From the NCBI GenBank assembly GCA_011009095.1, contig VTPC01001060.1, positions 1 through 64,000 on the forward strand: a stretch of DNA of 64,000 bases, written 5' to 3'. Below, in pieces: positions 22,380 to 33,106 of this stretch (position 1 is its first letter; each line of letters opens with the position of its first letter). The notes under the pieces were generated by a model. That model did no database searches. It had not been told where the DNA came from and saw only the letters and a program-made list of their open reading frames with translations. The position numbers and the translations under genes were made by a program. The stretch comes from Ignelater luminosus. Its lineage: Eukaryota > Arthropoda > Insecta > Coleoptera > Elateridae.

Positions 22380-23489
22380 GCAGGCTGTATACGTGATGGC
22401 ACTATATATGAGGAAAATGCACTTGATACTCCCAGAGATTGTTTTAACTCGAATTCTTCAACTATTACTTATTGCTTTGATAAATTTAAAGAATGCAATA
22501 ACGAGATTTTTACATTTTTCAACAGTGGGAACTTTACTGATATTATAAAGAAAGTTGTTAATGAAGAAACTAAATCACTAAAAGATGAGATAGTACAATT
22601 AAGAAACGAAATTGATGTGCTAAAATCCAGTAATATTGATCTAATTAGACTACTCACAAATCCAAAATACATTAATAACCAAAATTGCAATGGATCCTCA
22701 TGTGATGCAAAAAGCTATTCAAATGTAGCAAAAAATGGTAATAATCAGAAACCATCTACAGCAGTACCTTATAATAATAACAACAAAAATCTTTCCTTAC
22801 ATACCTCGCAAAATGAGAAACCCTCAATTTTAACTTCGAATTCAGTCTCTCATAATAATGAAGCGGCAAGACATAACAAGAAGTTATATAATGAAAATAA
22901 ACTGATAATAGGTACAGCATCAACAAATTCTGTTTCATATAACAATGAATTTATATCTGTTGCAAAAAGGAAGAAATACTCAAATGTTCATCTTACTAGA
23001 GTAAATCCCGCTGTAAATAAAGATAAGATTGTTAATTATATCCAATCTAAATTGCAGCAACTACTTAATAACACTAATATACCAGAAGTAAATATTATGG
23101 AATTAAAATCAAAATTTTCCGATTCTTACAGTTCATTTAAAATCACAATTGATGCGAATCACTTATCAAAAATTTTGGATGCTTCATTTTGGCCTGAGGG
23201 TATTGCTGTGCGTAAATTCTATGTAAATAAAAATAATGTTTTAAAATCTAAAGAACCATGTTATTTATATAAATTATTAGTTAAGCGATCAACAATACAT
23301 AGTTGTGATTTACGTAACATGGATATGTATACAATACCTAAGCACAGAACTAACAAATTTAAATGTTGTTATGAATTTACAGTGCCTAAAATATTTAATA
23401 GTCATACAAATTTATTTCAAGAGTGTACTTCAACAGCTCAGTTCAAAAGAAGTTTTAAAAATTGTTTATTAGATTTCCAGAAATTGTGA
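22380..23489 (+). CDS. LINE-derived ORF: ORF1 fused in frame to ORF2 C terminus
   Basis: One frame stays open for 369 codons from 22380 to TGA 23487-23489. It starts without an ATG, so the N terminus is probably truncated. The first part has a coiled-coil-like stretch (EETKSLKDEIVQLRNEIDVL, KSSNIDLIRLL), an Asn-rich linker, then an RNA-binding ORF1-like domain (VHLTRVNPAVNKDKIVNYI, DSYSSFKITIDANHLSKILD, FWPEGIAVRKFYV). After about residue 290 it changes to a stretch like the far C terminus of LINE ORF2 (YTIPKHRTNKFKC, VPKIFNS, FKRSFKNCLLDFQ). The endonuclease and reverse transcriptase that should lie between are absent. It looks like a LINE internal-deletion derivative. The long open frame suggests recent origin or retained use. 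No promoter was identified. Confidence 0.65.
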   Translation, partial: AGCIRDGTIYEENALDTPRDCFNSNSSTITYCFDKFKECNNEIFTFFNSGNFTDIIKKVVNEETKSLKDEIVQLRNEIDVLKSSNIDLIRLLTNPKYINNQNCNGSSCDAKSYSNVAKNGNNQKPSTAVPYNNNNKNLSLHTSQNEKPSILTSNSVSHNNEAARHNKKLYNENKLIIGTASTNSVSYNNEFISVAKRKKYSNVHLTRVNPAVNKDKIVNYIQSKLQQLLNNTNIPEVNIMELKSKFSDSYSSFKITIDANHLSKILDASFWPEGIAVRKFYVNKNNVLKSKEPCYLYKLLVKRSTIHSCDLRNMDMYTIPKHRTNKFKCCYEFTVPKIFNSHTNLFQECTSTAQFKRSFKNCLLDFQKL

Positions 23490-23642
23490 TATTTAATTAT
23501 TTGTTTATTTTGTAAGGGAGAAAGTGAAAAACAGCCTTGCTGACCTTTTTTCCCATTGAACGTTAATATCTTTCTTTTTTTTTAAATATATATTGCATTA
23601 TTACGTTCAATAAACATTATTACTATTATTGTTATTATTATA
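23490..23642 (+). mobile_element. 3' UTR and microsatellite tail of the LINE derivative
   Basis: After the stop comes a short 3' UTR, a T-run, CAATAAA at about 23609 and then a (ATT)n-like tail ending near 23642. Non-LTR elements of the CR1/Jockey kind often end in such simple repeats rather than poly(A). Confidence 0.5.
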
Positions 23643-24298
23643 TGTATGACACCTCCTAATGAAGCTCCAGATTTCTCGGTTTTGCTTGAAGCAGTTGCAA
23701 AAAGACTACAAACCATCTTCAAATTTTGAAAGAGTGACTTCGAATTTTTGCCATTTATGTATTTCTTAACAGTTTCTGTATTCATAATTATAAAAACGCT
23801 TTGTTTTCATTTGCACACCAACTTAATTCCATTACTATTTTTCTTTGTATTTGAGATATTCTTTATGTAGTCAATTTTCTAATCCTAGCATTTTGGAGTT
23901 TTTTATCACTTAATTTTTGTAAACTCAAATTAATGTTGTCACTAATAAAGAATTCTTCATTTTTCAAACTTTGTATTTTATACAAATTTCAAATAAATTT
24001 CACTGCTTTATTTTGGATAAAGGGTGTAATGCGTGTTGCCTACCTTAAAAACCATGTAATGAATTCCCACATTCATTTTAATATTATTCAAATTAGTAAT
24101 TTTCTGAAGGCATCAATGTATTGAATTTTAAACTTCTTGTTAGTTACATAAAACAGCTAACATTAACAAACATGAAGTTACAACAATAGTACAATACAAA
24201 GACATAAAAATTCTTATTATTAATACTTACAACAAATAACACAGACCTTGCACAGCGTTTTTAATTATGAAAAGTAACAACAAATAAATTAGACCAGT
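23643..24298. other. non-coding, nothing recognised
   Basis: AT-rich sequence between the LINE derivative and the small acidic ORF. TTTATT near 24006 could be a minus-strand poly(A) signal for that ORF. Confidence 0.3.
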
Positions 24299-24592
24299 TT
24301 ACTTATCACTTAAAATAAATGAATTATTCGATTTCTTTTCTGTATTTTCCAATGGTTCGCCTAAATGATCTTCTGCTCTCGGCCTTTCCATATCTAATTC
24401 TAAGTCCTCCACTTCTAAATCGTGTTCGAGATGATCTGAACCAATTTCTTCGTCGACAATTTCCGATTTAGGAGGTAATTCTATGTCTATTGATTTCATA
24501 CGTTGCTCTAATATGGCATCCGCTCTAGCCTCCCAAAACGTTGGCGGTCTAATAATAACATAAACATCATTAATAGTGTTTAATTGATACAT
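24299..24592 (-). CDS. small acidic protein, unrecognised
   Basis: A minus-strand ORF of 97 aa begins MYQLNTINDVYVIIRPPTFW, continues EARADAILEQRMKSIDIELP and then becomes very acidic (VDEEIGSDHLEHDLEVEDLE). Codon and residue use look like a real protein. A TTATTATTAG inside codons 13-16 could instead be a splice acceptor, making this the terminal exon of a larger gene starting at PPTFWEARAD. No membrane segment, signal peptide or known motif is seen. I do not recognise the family. The nearest host gene is more than 8 kb away. Confidence 0.45.
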   Translation of the reverse strand: MYQLNTINDVYVIIRPPTFWEARADAILEQRMKSIDIELPPKSEIVDEEIGSDHLEHDLEVEDLELDMERPRAEDHLGEPLENTEKKSNNSFILSDK

Positions 24593-25639
24593 TTAGAAAA
24601 CAGCTCTAAACACGGTTGCACCTCTTTTAATGAATTTTATCTTAGAGTGTATTATTCACTAAAAGAGGAAAGTGACGGCTTGTAAATTTATTGCGGGAGG
24701 GCAACATTGATAAATTAATAATTATTGGTTTATAAGTTTAAGATATTTAATCCACTTGGGAGGTTATCTTCATAATTTATAAAAGTTGATGCTTTAAGTA
24801 GAATTATTAAAATTATTAATTGAGATTTTAAAGTTTTTAAATAGGATTTTAAGAAACTTTTAATATTTATTAAGGGAATTATATGATATTTTACAATTTT
24901 AAGTGTACATTATTTAAACCTGTTGCCCTCCGTTTTCCAAATGGTGCAACAAATGGTAAAGAATAAGAATCTAATTCACTAATTAATTTAATGCACTACA
25001 TCTAGAACTAATTACTACTACTACACATATAAACAAATTGCTTACTTCTTGACTGTAATCTTTGCGACCGTTATAAGCGTTATAGATAGCGGTAGATATG
25101 GTCACCCGAATTAAAAGTTTGATGGACATTACCAAACTATAGCCTTAGCGAACAGTTAACAGCCAAATAGGCAAATTAGATCAAAAACAATAGAAAGTAT
25201 TCAGTTGAATAACAAACAGTAGACTCTATACAGTGGTCGTCATTAAATCATTTTTTTAAATCCAATCTATTAGTACCATGTATCAATCTTGGGAGCTTTT
25301 TAATTTAGCTTAACCATGCTGACTGGAGGAATTGCAAGAATAGCAAGGTAACAACAGTCTGCTTGCTTATCTCACGATTTATCCTTAACACTATTGTAAA
25401 TTTGTAATTGTTCCATCAGGATCAAATTCAATGAAGTTGACTTAAAAAACATCTTAACGCTATGCCATTTGAAACACGGCCAAGATTGCTGGTCTTTCAA
25501 AAGCAGAAATAGTTGGCAATTAAAGCGTGTTTCTTGTACTACTTCATCTCTGAGGACTTAAATCCAAAGGCAAATTAATGTTAAAAACAGCTAACTATTT
25601 TTATTAAACTGAGATTTAAACTTGAAACAGTATTAGAAG
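24593..25639. other. non-coding, nothing recognised
   Basis: AT-rich sequence upstream of the acidic ORF. It would include that gene's promoter or upstream exons if it is real; none could be identified. Confidence 0.3.
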
Positions 25640-26150
25640 ATTGCAAGATTACCAGTTAACTAGATCTACAAAAATGTTTGTTGACTCAGAATCTTGAGCA
25701 TCGGGAATATAAAATGGCAAAACGTTATCTTTGGTGATAAAAAGACTTGAACATTTCTGATGACGGTACAAATAACAATATTGCCATTATCTACACAAAC
25801 AACCAAAGTCTGAGTAAAAAAAACATGACTTTGGTATATATAAGCATAAGAAGGCTAACTTGGTCATTTCATCTAGCATACGTTCGAATACAATTAAATA
25901 TGTTGTAACGAAAACTGGTACAATCAAAGCCGGATAGAAGGTTGATTCAAGTACAAGAGCTAATCTAATGTCATCATCTGTTTGGAATTCTTGGAATTCT
26001 TGGAATCTTATTTTAAAACAAAATCAGATTAGCACTGTTTGTGTTTTGATAATACCTCTTTTGATAGATAATAGACTGATAATATCCGAATAACTCTGCC
26101 CCATGATGACGCCGATGTTTTCTTCTTTAAGTAAGTTTTGAATCAAGTGC
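25640..26150 (+). pseudogene. possible decayed Tc1-like transposase
   Basis: Across shifting frames the plus strand shows WQNVIFGDKK-like sequence near 25715, comparable with the WxNVIFSDE motif of Tc1 transposases, followed by a DLNISDDGT stretch. Near 26090 comes NNSAPxxRR, comparable with DNAPxHxSR. The order and spacing fit, but stops and frameshifts are so many that the match could be accidental. Confidence 0.25.
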
Positions 26151-26712
26151 CATTGATAATTTTTGATTTTAGAAAGATAGGCGAGTTATATTGCTGCAAC
26201 ATCTTAGATTACCTTCTCCATCTATTGATTTTAGTTTTTCATATTTTGTTACACTTCCATTTACTATTAATCCTTCTCTCAATGCGTTTACCATTTCTTG
26301 TAATTATTATTCGCTTGTGCAATTTATTGCAACATAATGACCTTGTAAAGTCTCAGGAACTCTGTCTATCGAATTCTAACCAACCAAACTGTCTACTTGC
26401 ATTCTATTGCATTTGCCTTTCCATGTGGGTCATTTTTTGAAATGATCTAATGCAATTTACTTCAAAACTTATAATTTTTTTAATTCTTTACAGTGAATAT
26501 ATAAAAGAAAAACGTTTTTTATAACATTTTGTATTTTTTGGTATGCACAGCCATGCAGAGACTCATCTTAATGGAAAGACACCATATTCATTTTCATTTG
26601 ATATATCACATGACCAGATCCGTAATATTCTTAATTTTAGATTCTGGGCCATAATCTTTAGTTTTTTGCATGTCAAAATTAGGTAAAAAAGATAATAAGC
26701 AAAAATATTCTT

Positions 26713-26861
26713 AGAATAAATATATCAAGTACTTCGTTACGAGCTTATTGATTTTTCGGCGCGAAGGCCATCTTCAGTGATATACATATGGCCTTCGCGC
26801 CAAAACCGGTCTAGTATTAAGATCAATAAACTCATAAAAAAGTACTTGATATATTTATTCT
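26713..26861. repeat. 149-bp palindromic element
   Basis: Two nested perfect inverted repeats share a centre. The outer arms are 22 bp (26713-26734 and 26840-26861, containing ATCAAGTACTT). The inner arms are 14 bp (GGCGCGAAGGCCAT at 26758-26771 and its complement at 26788-26801) around a 16-nt loop. The segment between arms is partly complementary too (TTATTGAT and ATCAATAA). It looks like two inverted copies of one short repeat or a hairpin MITE. Confidence 0.75.
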
Positions 26862-26949
26862 TAACATTCATTACATCATGCAAAAGATGGATCTGCAACA
26901 TCAACAATAATATAGTTGTTCAGGCTAAATAATGAGTGAACTGGTTTTT

Positions 26950-28480
26950 GTCAATTATCTTATGTATTTAGAGCTATAATATTTCCCGTTCTGGTCTTTA
27001 CGATCTAGTCTTACAGATAAAGTCTTTGGAAAACCAGACATTTCCTTTTGTGCGTGTCAAGATTAGTTTATGTCAACATCTGACTTTTTTGCTCTTTTAG
27101 AAAGTTGGTATGGGTTTGCTGAAAACACAAACAATGGTGTTGGTTCAAAAGAATGGAGAAATACTTTTCTCAGACCCATAATAATACCCTTAAACTCATA
27201 CCGTTTTTACTGTAACTTCTTGATTTTCGTAATTTTTAAAAAGAGCTTTAGCCAGCCACCGTCGATCGTGCTCGTAAACAACATAACCCTGCTCATCACA
27301 GAAGTTGAGTCTTTTTCAGTTAAATACGTACTTTAGTTTCACACTTCCTACTGAATTGAAAAATCTTCATTGTTACTTCAGTTTTACTAAATGGAAAACA
27401 AACGTTGCTTCATGGAAACGAGTTTCCAAAAAGACCTCTCCTTCCAGGTGTTCCTGTTTTGTACAATAAAAATTAAAAATCTGTGTTGGAGTCATAACCT
27501 AATCTGGTCAGTATGTTCCCTTGGAGGCTCTTCTTCAAAATCATTTTTGTGGTACAACAGATTTGTAGTGTTCTTCCTTTTTTATATTGTGCAGAGAACC
27601 CAATCTGAAAAATTGCAAATCTTATGTAGTGTTGGTAAAACTTTAGTTTTCAGAAATAAAATTAGTTTTCTCTGGAATAAGTGGACAGCAATACTATTGT
27701 TTTTTAGACATTCAAAAATTAACAAAATTTTTGTATTTGATTTCACCTTGATTTTTGTAACAGACGAATTATTATTCCAATGGAAAGACTGTACTTCATC
27801 TTGAACTCTAAATGAGTCATTTTTTAAATAGTCCAAACTTATCACTGGTTTTTCTCTTTTACACGTACGTTCTTTGAGATAAGCATAAAATTCGGATTGT
27901 TGGCATGTTATAAAAAAGTATTTTTCCAAGATGATCTGTTGTTCAGAGAAACTGTCGACAGATTCTTCTATGGTTTTGGCATTCTCAACCATATTCTTTT
28001 CCAAGAGATTTACCAACTACCCTTTTAACTTTTCTGTACTTGGACTTTTATTACATTCACTGCTGAGAGTTGGTTTTGAATATTATTTGCGACAGGCAAG
28101 CTTTATAATCACTTTCGTTTTTTTTAACGTAGGTCCAGCTATCATCAATTTAATCTGCCAGCACACAGTTCTTGGGTCACAACTCAACAGATTTAAAAAT
28201 TCCTATTTTGTTTGTAGGGTACTTCCTTTTAACAGTTAACAAGCCTTTTTGTGTTGTCTTCTGTCTACATGGACATCCGACTTACTCCATCACTTTTGAC
28301 ATTTTTCTTATTACTAATTTATTTACTGTTTTACCAGAGCTTGGATTGGGAGAAGACATGATACCCTTTTTCTTAAACAGAGCTTTTGTTTTTTAACCAT
28401 TCTGTTGCCTACCTTAAATTCATCTTCTATTTTTAAAAATTAAATTTTGGAAGTGTTCGTTCCTGCTCTACGTATTACTG
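26950..28480 (-). pseudogene. decayed transposon-derived coding region
   Basis: Minus-strand pieces read as one degraded protein. The clearest is an open frame at 28016-27582 with ISLDYLKNDSFRVQDEVQSF directly followed by HWNNNSS. This resembles a family of large unnamed repeat-encoded proteins I have seen in insect genomes with a D(E/Q)xQSFHWNN core. Further on, pieces near 27180 resemble the family's C-terminal FxHxxEPTPxFxF region. Multiple stops interrupt it. I cannot name the transposon class, and no ends were found. Confidence 0.35.
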
Positions 28481-28526
28481 AATTTTTCCTTTAGTTGAAG
28501 AAGAATTTCAGCATTGGGATCATATT

Positions 28527-28554
28527 TTTCTTTCTTTCTTTCTTTCTTTCTTTC
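28527..28554. repeat. (TTTC)n microsatellite
   Basis: About six perfect tandem TTTC units in a T-rich context. Confidence 0.85.
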
Positions 28555-28959
28555 CAATTGCTGGTAAATTCCTGCGTCAGTTTTTTCTTTAACATTTTTA
28601 GTTTTCTTTCAAAACAGTCTGGACTGTACTTTTGCTTCTTTGCAATTGAGAACTCTTCAATATTCAAAGAGATCTGTTTAAATATTCAAATGTCAAATCT
28701 ATATCAACAAAGTTCTGCCTAATGATGATGCTTCTAGAACGTCTAGGTCTTCTACTTCTAAAATTCTCTTTTTCTTTGCTTTCCATTTACTATCTACAAC
28801 TATCACAGATTTTCATGCCTTTTTTTTCATTAAGTATTTACTTACTTCAAACATACAGATTTGTACTGGTCTAAGATTTTTTATAGTTTTGTGTCTACTT
28901 TGTTCAAAAATATTACAACAGCATACAAAATGTGTAATGTTTTAATGTATTCTAGTGAC

Positions 28960-29842
28960 CCAAAATGACGGTCTTTAAGGTGATTTTTCAATCTTGGAAA
29001 GAGGAAAAAGGCACAAGGATTCAATTCGGGGAAATAAAAGGACTAAGGAGCCACGGAGATGTCTTTACTTGCCAAAAACTCATTAACTGAAAACGCAGTG
29101 TGACAAGGCGCATTGTCGTAATGCAGCACCCAGTTGTTCTTGATGTTTGATCTCCACGCATGACCCTTTTTGAAATCTTTCAAGAACTTCTCGGTACAAT
29201 TGTTGCTTTACCGTTTAGCCTCGAGGCACAAACTCTTTGTGATTCCTTGGCTATCGATAAGCAAATCATCATGGTTTCGATCTTCGACTTGCTCATTCTT
29301 GCTTTTTTGGCCTTGGTAAGCCTGAAGTGTGCCATTCCTGGCTCAGGTGCTTCGTGTCCGGGTCGTATTGAAAAACCTAAGATTAGTCACCAGTAATGAT
29401 ACGTTCCAAAAAATGAGGTTCATTTTCAGTCCGCTCCAAGAAATCGAGGCACGTGTCCCTCCTGTTGTTTTTTTGTTCTTGCGAAAGATTTTTTAGAACC
29501 AATTCTTGCATTTGCAGGCCTTCCGCTTCAAGGTTCATCTTCAATCTGTTCTCTTCCCTCTGAAAATGCCTTAGATCACCTAAACACCTGCGCCATTGAC
29601 AAGACATCTGCTGAAGCTCTGCAAAAGTTTCTAGACCAAGTCTGAAGCAAAGCCTCATAGCATAACGTTGTTCAAAATTGATATCACTTATTTTCAGAAT
29701 GCAATAAAAAAAACAGATTACAAAAAAACTTCTTACGGACAACCAATTAACTGTACGGAGTTCAAGCTCTTACTGGCGGGGCACCAGTTATAGACCCACC
29801 TTATCTCTATACCGGTAATTAGTTTATTTGCACACCTCATAT
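28960..29842 (-). pseudogene. mariner DD34D transposase, decayed
   Basis: The minus strand starts with FEQRYAMRLCFRLGLETFAE near 29680, continues VLKNLSQEQKNNRRDTCLDF and FLERIITGD (first catalytic D), then QYDPDTKHLSQEWHT and PRPKKARMSKSK. Near 29110 it gives LHYDNAPCHTAFSVNEFLAS and, 34 residues after that D, LNPCAFFLFPRLKNHLK: the third catalytic aspartate has become alanine. The 3' end is lost after GSLEYIK. The outer end GAGGTGTGCAAA (complement, to 29842) resembles the TIR of the mariner at 57765. It is dead through stops, frameshifts and catalytic loss. Confidence 0.75.
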
Positions 29843-30055
29843 ACTCGGATTCATATCTGACTTAACTGTCCCAGTCATGATTCTTGGGTTTAGAAAAATA
29901 TAACAGGAAATAGATCAATATCTTTAATTAAAGAATTAATAAACTTATAAAAGCATAACCTCTGCACCACCTAATGATATTTCTAATTAAAGATTTATTT
30001 ATAATAAGTTTAGTAAAAATACAACCTTCACATTAACTAGACTCCAGTACATACA
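29843..30055. other. non-coding, nothing recognised
   Basis: AT-rich sequence following the mariner remnant. Confidence 0.3.
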
Positions 30056-30059
30056 AAAT

Positions 30060-30210
30060 CACATCCACTCTAAACTGCCGTACATATAGTCACTATGGGT
30101 GACGCCAAACGCGTGTTGTACACTATTGTAACTCCCTACTACTGACAGGCGTTTAGCGTTACTATTACCCATAGCATGTAATTTGACTGTGAGTTCGGCA
30201 GCAAGTTTGG
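30060..30210. repeat. imperfect palindrome, possible MITE
   Basis: CTATGGGTGACGCCAAACGC on the left pairs with GCGTTTAGCG...TACCCATAG on the right, and farther out AAACTGCCG pairs with CGGCAGC. The two arms are inverted relatives with indels. No target duplication was established. Confidence 0.45.
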
Positions 30211-32072
30211 ATTGAATTGTACGAAAACTTCAATAAAAGCAAAAGTAACTATACCCAATAAGAGTTAATGGCAGACTGCTTTACAATACTCAGGAAGCAA
30301 CAAAAGTATCAACATGTTCGGTTCATGTCATGAGTTGTTATGACCTGTCATCATTACCACTGGTGACCAAATTCAACTTGGAATAAGTAATATTGTTTTT
30401 ATCATTAACGAATTAAAATACATCTATCAGTATCGTACACCAATGGTAGTTTTCACATGAAGCTACACAGAATGCCTAAAAATTGGGATCCTATCGATAT
30501 CAAAATTACTTTTCAAGATGTTGAGTTTGTGACCTTCTAATACCACAAATCTAGTCATGTGACATATTAGATGAAAGTCTATAATATTCCAAACGGTCTT
30601 ATATAAATTGGCTTAGATTAAGACGGTTTGGTAATATTCTGAATACTCCTGATATGGCATTGCGTCTAAGTCCATCATAAGGCTATAGAAAGAATTGGGA
30701 TCGAAAGTTCAAAAATTTTAGGTTTTGGTCTTTGCTAGTCAATCATTTATTCGCAAAATAGCTTGTGGTGTTAAAAAAGTTTTAGAGCAGTGATTACCAA
30801 CATGCTCTTTGATGTTCGTTTTTTGCTTTATGTATTCCAGTTATAACCATATTACTTATGGTTCAGGAATTCATGCACTCTCGAGAGCTGTTACATGATT
30901 ATCTAACTGTACGTATTGAATGACATGCATAAGTAGTCTACAGTAGCGAGATTAACATCACTAGTTCTATAGTTTACCAACATGGCAGCCAAGTTAAAAT
31001 CAATACTACCACCTTCAATGAAACGACACAATATTCAGATTTCAGTTTCAAGGTTTCATAGGTACTATTTGTATTGATCAATTTGACGGTATTTATTTCA
31101 TTTGTAACTAAGACAATTTTGAAATTCGATTTCCCAAGAGGACTATCACCACCTCTTCTGTTTTGGCCACCATTGATAGGTTTCGTAACATTTTTCAAGT
31201 GCCTTTCATTTTAAGTCATTAAAAATCTGTTCAATATTTACTTTTAGTCTCAACATTTCATTCTTCTTTCAATACGATACGCTTAGTTGCAACTTTCACC
31301 TTTCCACCTTTTATAGTACAATATATGAAAACACGCGTTAAGAAAATCTCTCTATTCTAAAAATAGTTCGTGTTGTTATTAATATCGAGAAATCTTTACA
31401 AAGTTCCAAAGCTGTTCAGAATATTTATTTTGGTGTTTTCAAGGAAATCCGGCCATTTTATTTCCGTTTCCTTAATTTGCTTTTGTTTCGGTTTCCAGAA
31501 GGTCTTCTCTAAACATATGGGCTGGATTTTCTCACAACCGAATAAAAATGTCACGGATTTCTTTATTTCTTTATCAGAATTCTACTTGCTTGTAAAATAT
31601 TTACACTGGAGTTAAGATCCCAAGGAAAACAACGACCTCGTAAATTTGAAAATCAAATTTTGATAACGTTTACTATTTCGTGACTCCGTTTAAAGAGTAA
31701 CAACCCCATCAAATTACTTCTTGTTTCTTTTTCTATTACTCTTAATTTCGTTAATGTCGGTTCTGCACATATTTAACAAAAACACTTGTAAGTAAAAACA
31801 TTTTTTCTCTTTCTCTGTATGTATTGAAGTTAGTTAAACAATTTTTTATAGCACACAAGTATTTCGTTTTCGTATATAAATTAGTTTGCTATCTGTCACG
31901 CAATCAGAATATACAGAGTAATAACGAAGTAATTTTAAGTTGAAGGAATATGCAAATCGGTTTTTTCTCCTCTCTGTTATTATGCTACAAAATGTTTAAT
32001 GAATGCTTTTTGAATTCTTAAAATTTTGATTAGAATGATAAATAATAAGTTAAGGTTTTTATAAACAATAAA
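30211..32072. other. non-coding, no firm feature
   Basis: AT-rich sequence. Weak LINE-like residues around 30590-30960 were judged insufficient. The right end probably includes the 3' UTR of the glutamate-rich gene on the minus strand. Confidence 0.3.
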
Positions 32073-32078
32073 TTTATT
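32073..32078 (-). promoter_or_regulatory. candidate poly(A) signal of the glutamate-rich gene
   Basis: AATAAA on the minus strand about 450 bases after the stop codon at 32529. Other AATAAA-like strings lie nearby, so the choice is uncertain. Confidence 0.3.
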
Positions 32079-32528
32079 TTTATTTTACTACAGTGCTGAG
32101 AGTGTATCAAATAAATAATGGAGAAATTATCTAGAGATTTAACCTTAATTTTATCAGCATAGCCTTAACTCAAGCTTAGTTTTTTATTTGTAGTAAATAT
32201 AAAAAAATCCTAATTTAGACAAAAAAATCGCGTGCTAAATACTTGTTATGTTTGCAATGTGTTAACGATTTATTGCCTAATTATTTTTAAGCTTGGTAAC
32301 CAAAATCCACATTCTTTGTTAAGAAATTTTCAAGATTTAAGACTTAATGCTATGTTTAATTTACACATCAAAACGCTAAAACAGAGAAATTAATTATATT
32401 TAGGTTTCCACCTTAACCTAGCATTAAAAAATCATTTTTCGTTCATGCAGATTCAACTTGAATCGTCGTCTTTTCCGGAAATTTCTAAATTTAGGCACGA
32501 TTTTTAGGAAACACTCACATCAGACCAC

Positions 32529-33106
32529 TTACTCCTCCTTCTTAGCTTCCACTTCTGGTGGAGGTGAAGGAGCAGGTGTCGGTAGTCTGTGAACAAGGCC
32601 TTCAACTTTTTTTTCATCCTCACTAATTTCATTTTCAATCATATCTAAACTTTTCTCGATATCTTCTATCTCTAAACTGTCTCTAAGTCTTTCAATTTCT
32701 TTTTCTGCGTTACTTCTGATGGTTTCAACTCTTTCAAATGCTTTCTCTCCCGTGTGAGTGGCTTTCTCTTCAATATTATGAGCTTCCTTCGATACTTCTT
32801 CTTTCGTTTCATCTATCGTATGCGAAACCATTTCTTCAGCGTGTTCTGCTTCTGATGCTAAAACCGTTTCTGCCTGAGAAACAGCTTCTACCATGTTTTC
32901 ATGAGTTTTATGTACATGTTCTTCGGTTGCCTTTTCTAAATCATCGACTGCTTCCTTAGTCTCATTTTTGGCGCCAGTAACTGTAGTGCTGATTTTGTCG
33001 ACTACAGATCCGATGCTGTTTTCTGCCGTTTCGAACGCTGAACTCATTGCATGTTTCACGTGCCCAACACCAGTGGTAAATCCATCTTTCGCTGTTTCGC
33101 CCACGT
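32529..33106 (-). CDS. glutamate-rich amphipathic-helix protein, common terminal exon
   Basis: A clean acceptor (TTTTTCTTTTCAG) precedes 33106, and the frame runs to a stop at 32529, giving 191 residues after a shared split aspartate codon. The sequence (VGETAKDGFTTGVGHVKHAM, AETVLASEAEHAEEMV, HNIEEKATHTGEKAFERVET) is Lys/Glu/Ala-rich and periodic, like the amphipathic helices of LEA- or synuclein-type proteins. It ends with a Pro/Glu tail (PTPAPSPPPEVEAKKEE). There is no signal peptide or membrane span. Two upstream exons (38197-38278 and 55562-55670) end in the same phase. The full proteins would be 219 or 228 aa. I do not recognise a named family. A membrane- or lipid-associated role is an inference from the helix pattern and the MGCASS start of one isoform. 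Confidence 0.75.

Noticed and set aside
27070-28722. Series of Phe-rich plus-strand ORFs
   Set aside because: They lie opposite the decayed minus-strand coding region and a (TTTC)n run; composition is driven by T-rich sequence.
29160-29396. Plus-strand 78-codon ORF
   Set aside because: It is antisense to the mariner transposase remnant.
30590-30960. Possible LINE reverse transcriptase C terminus
   Set aside because: A WLRLRRFGNIL-like string and ACGVKKVLEQ followed by a YxxxNHITYGS stretch hint at it, but frames shift and no catalytic motif is present.
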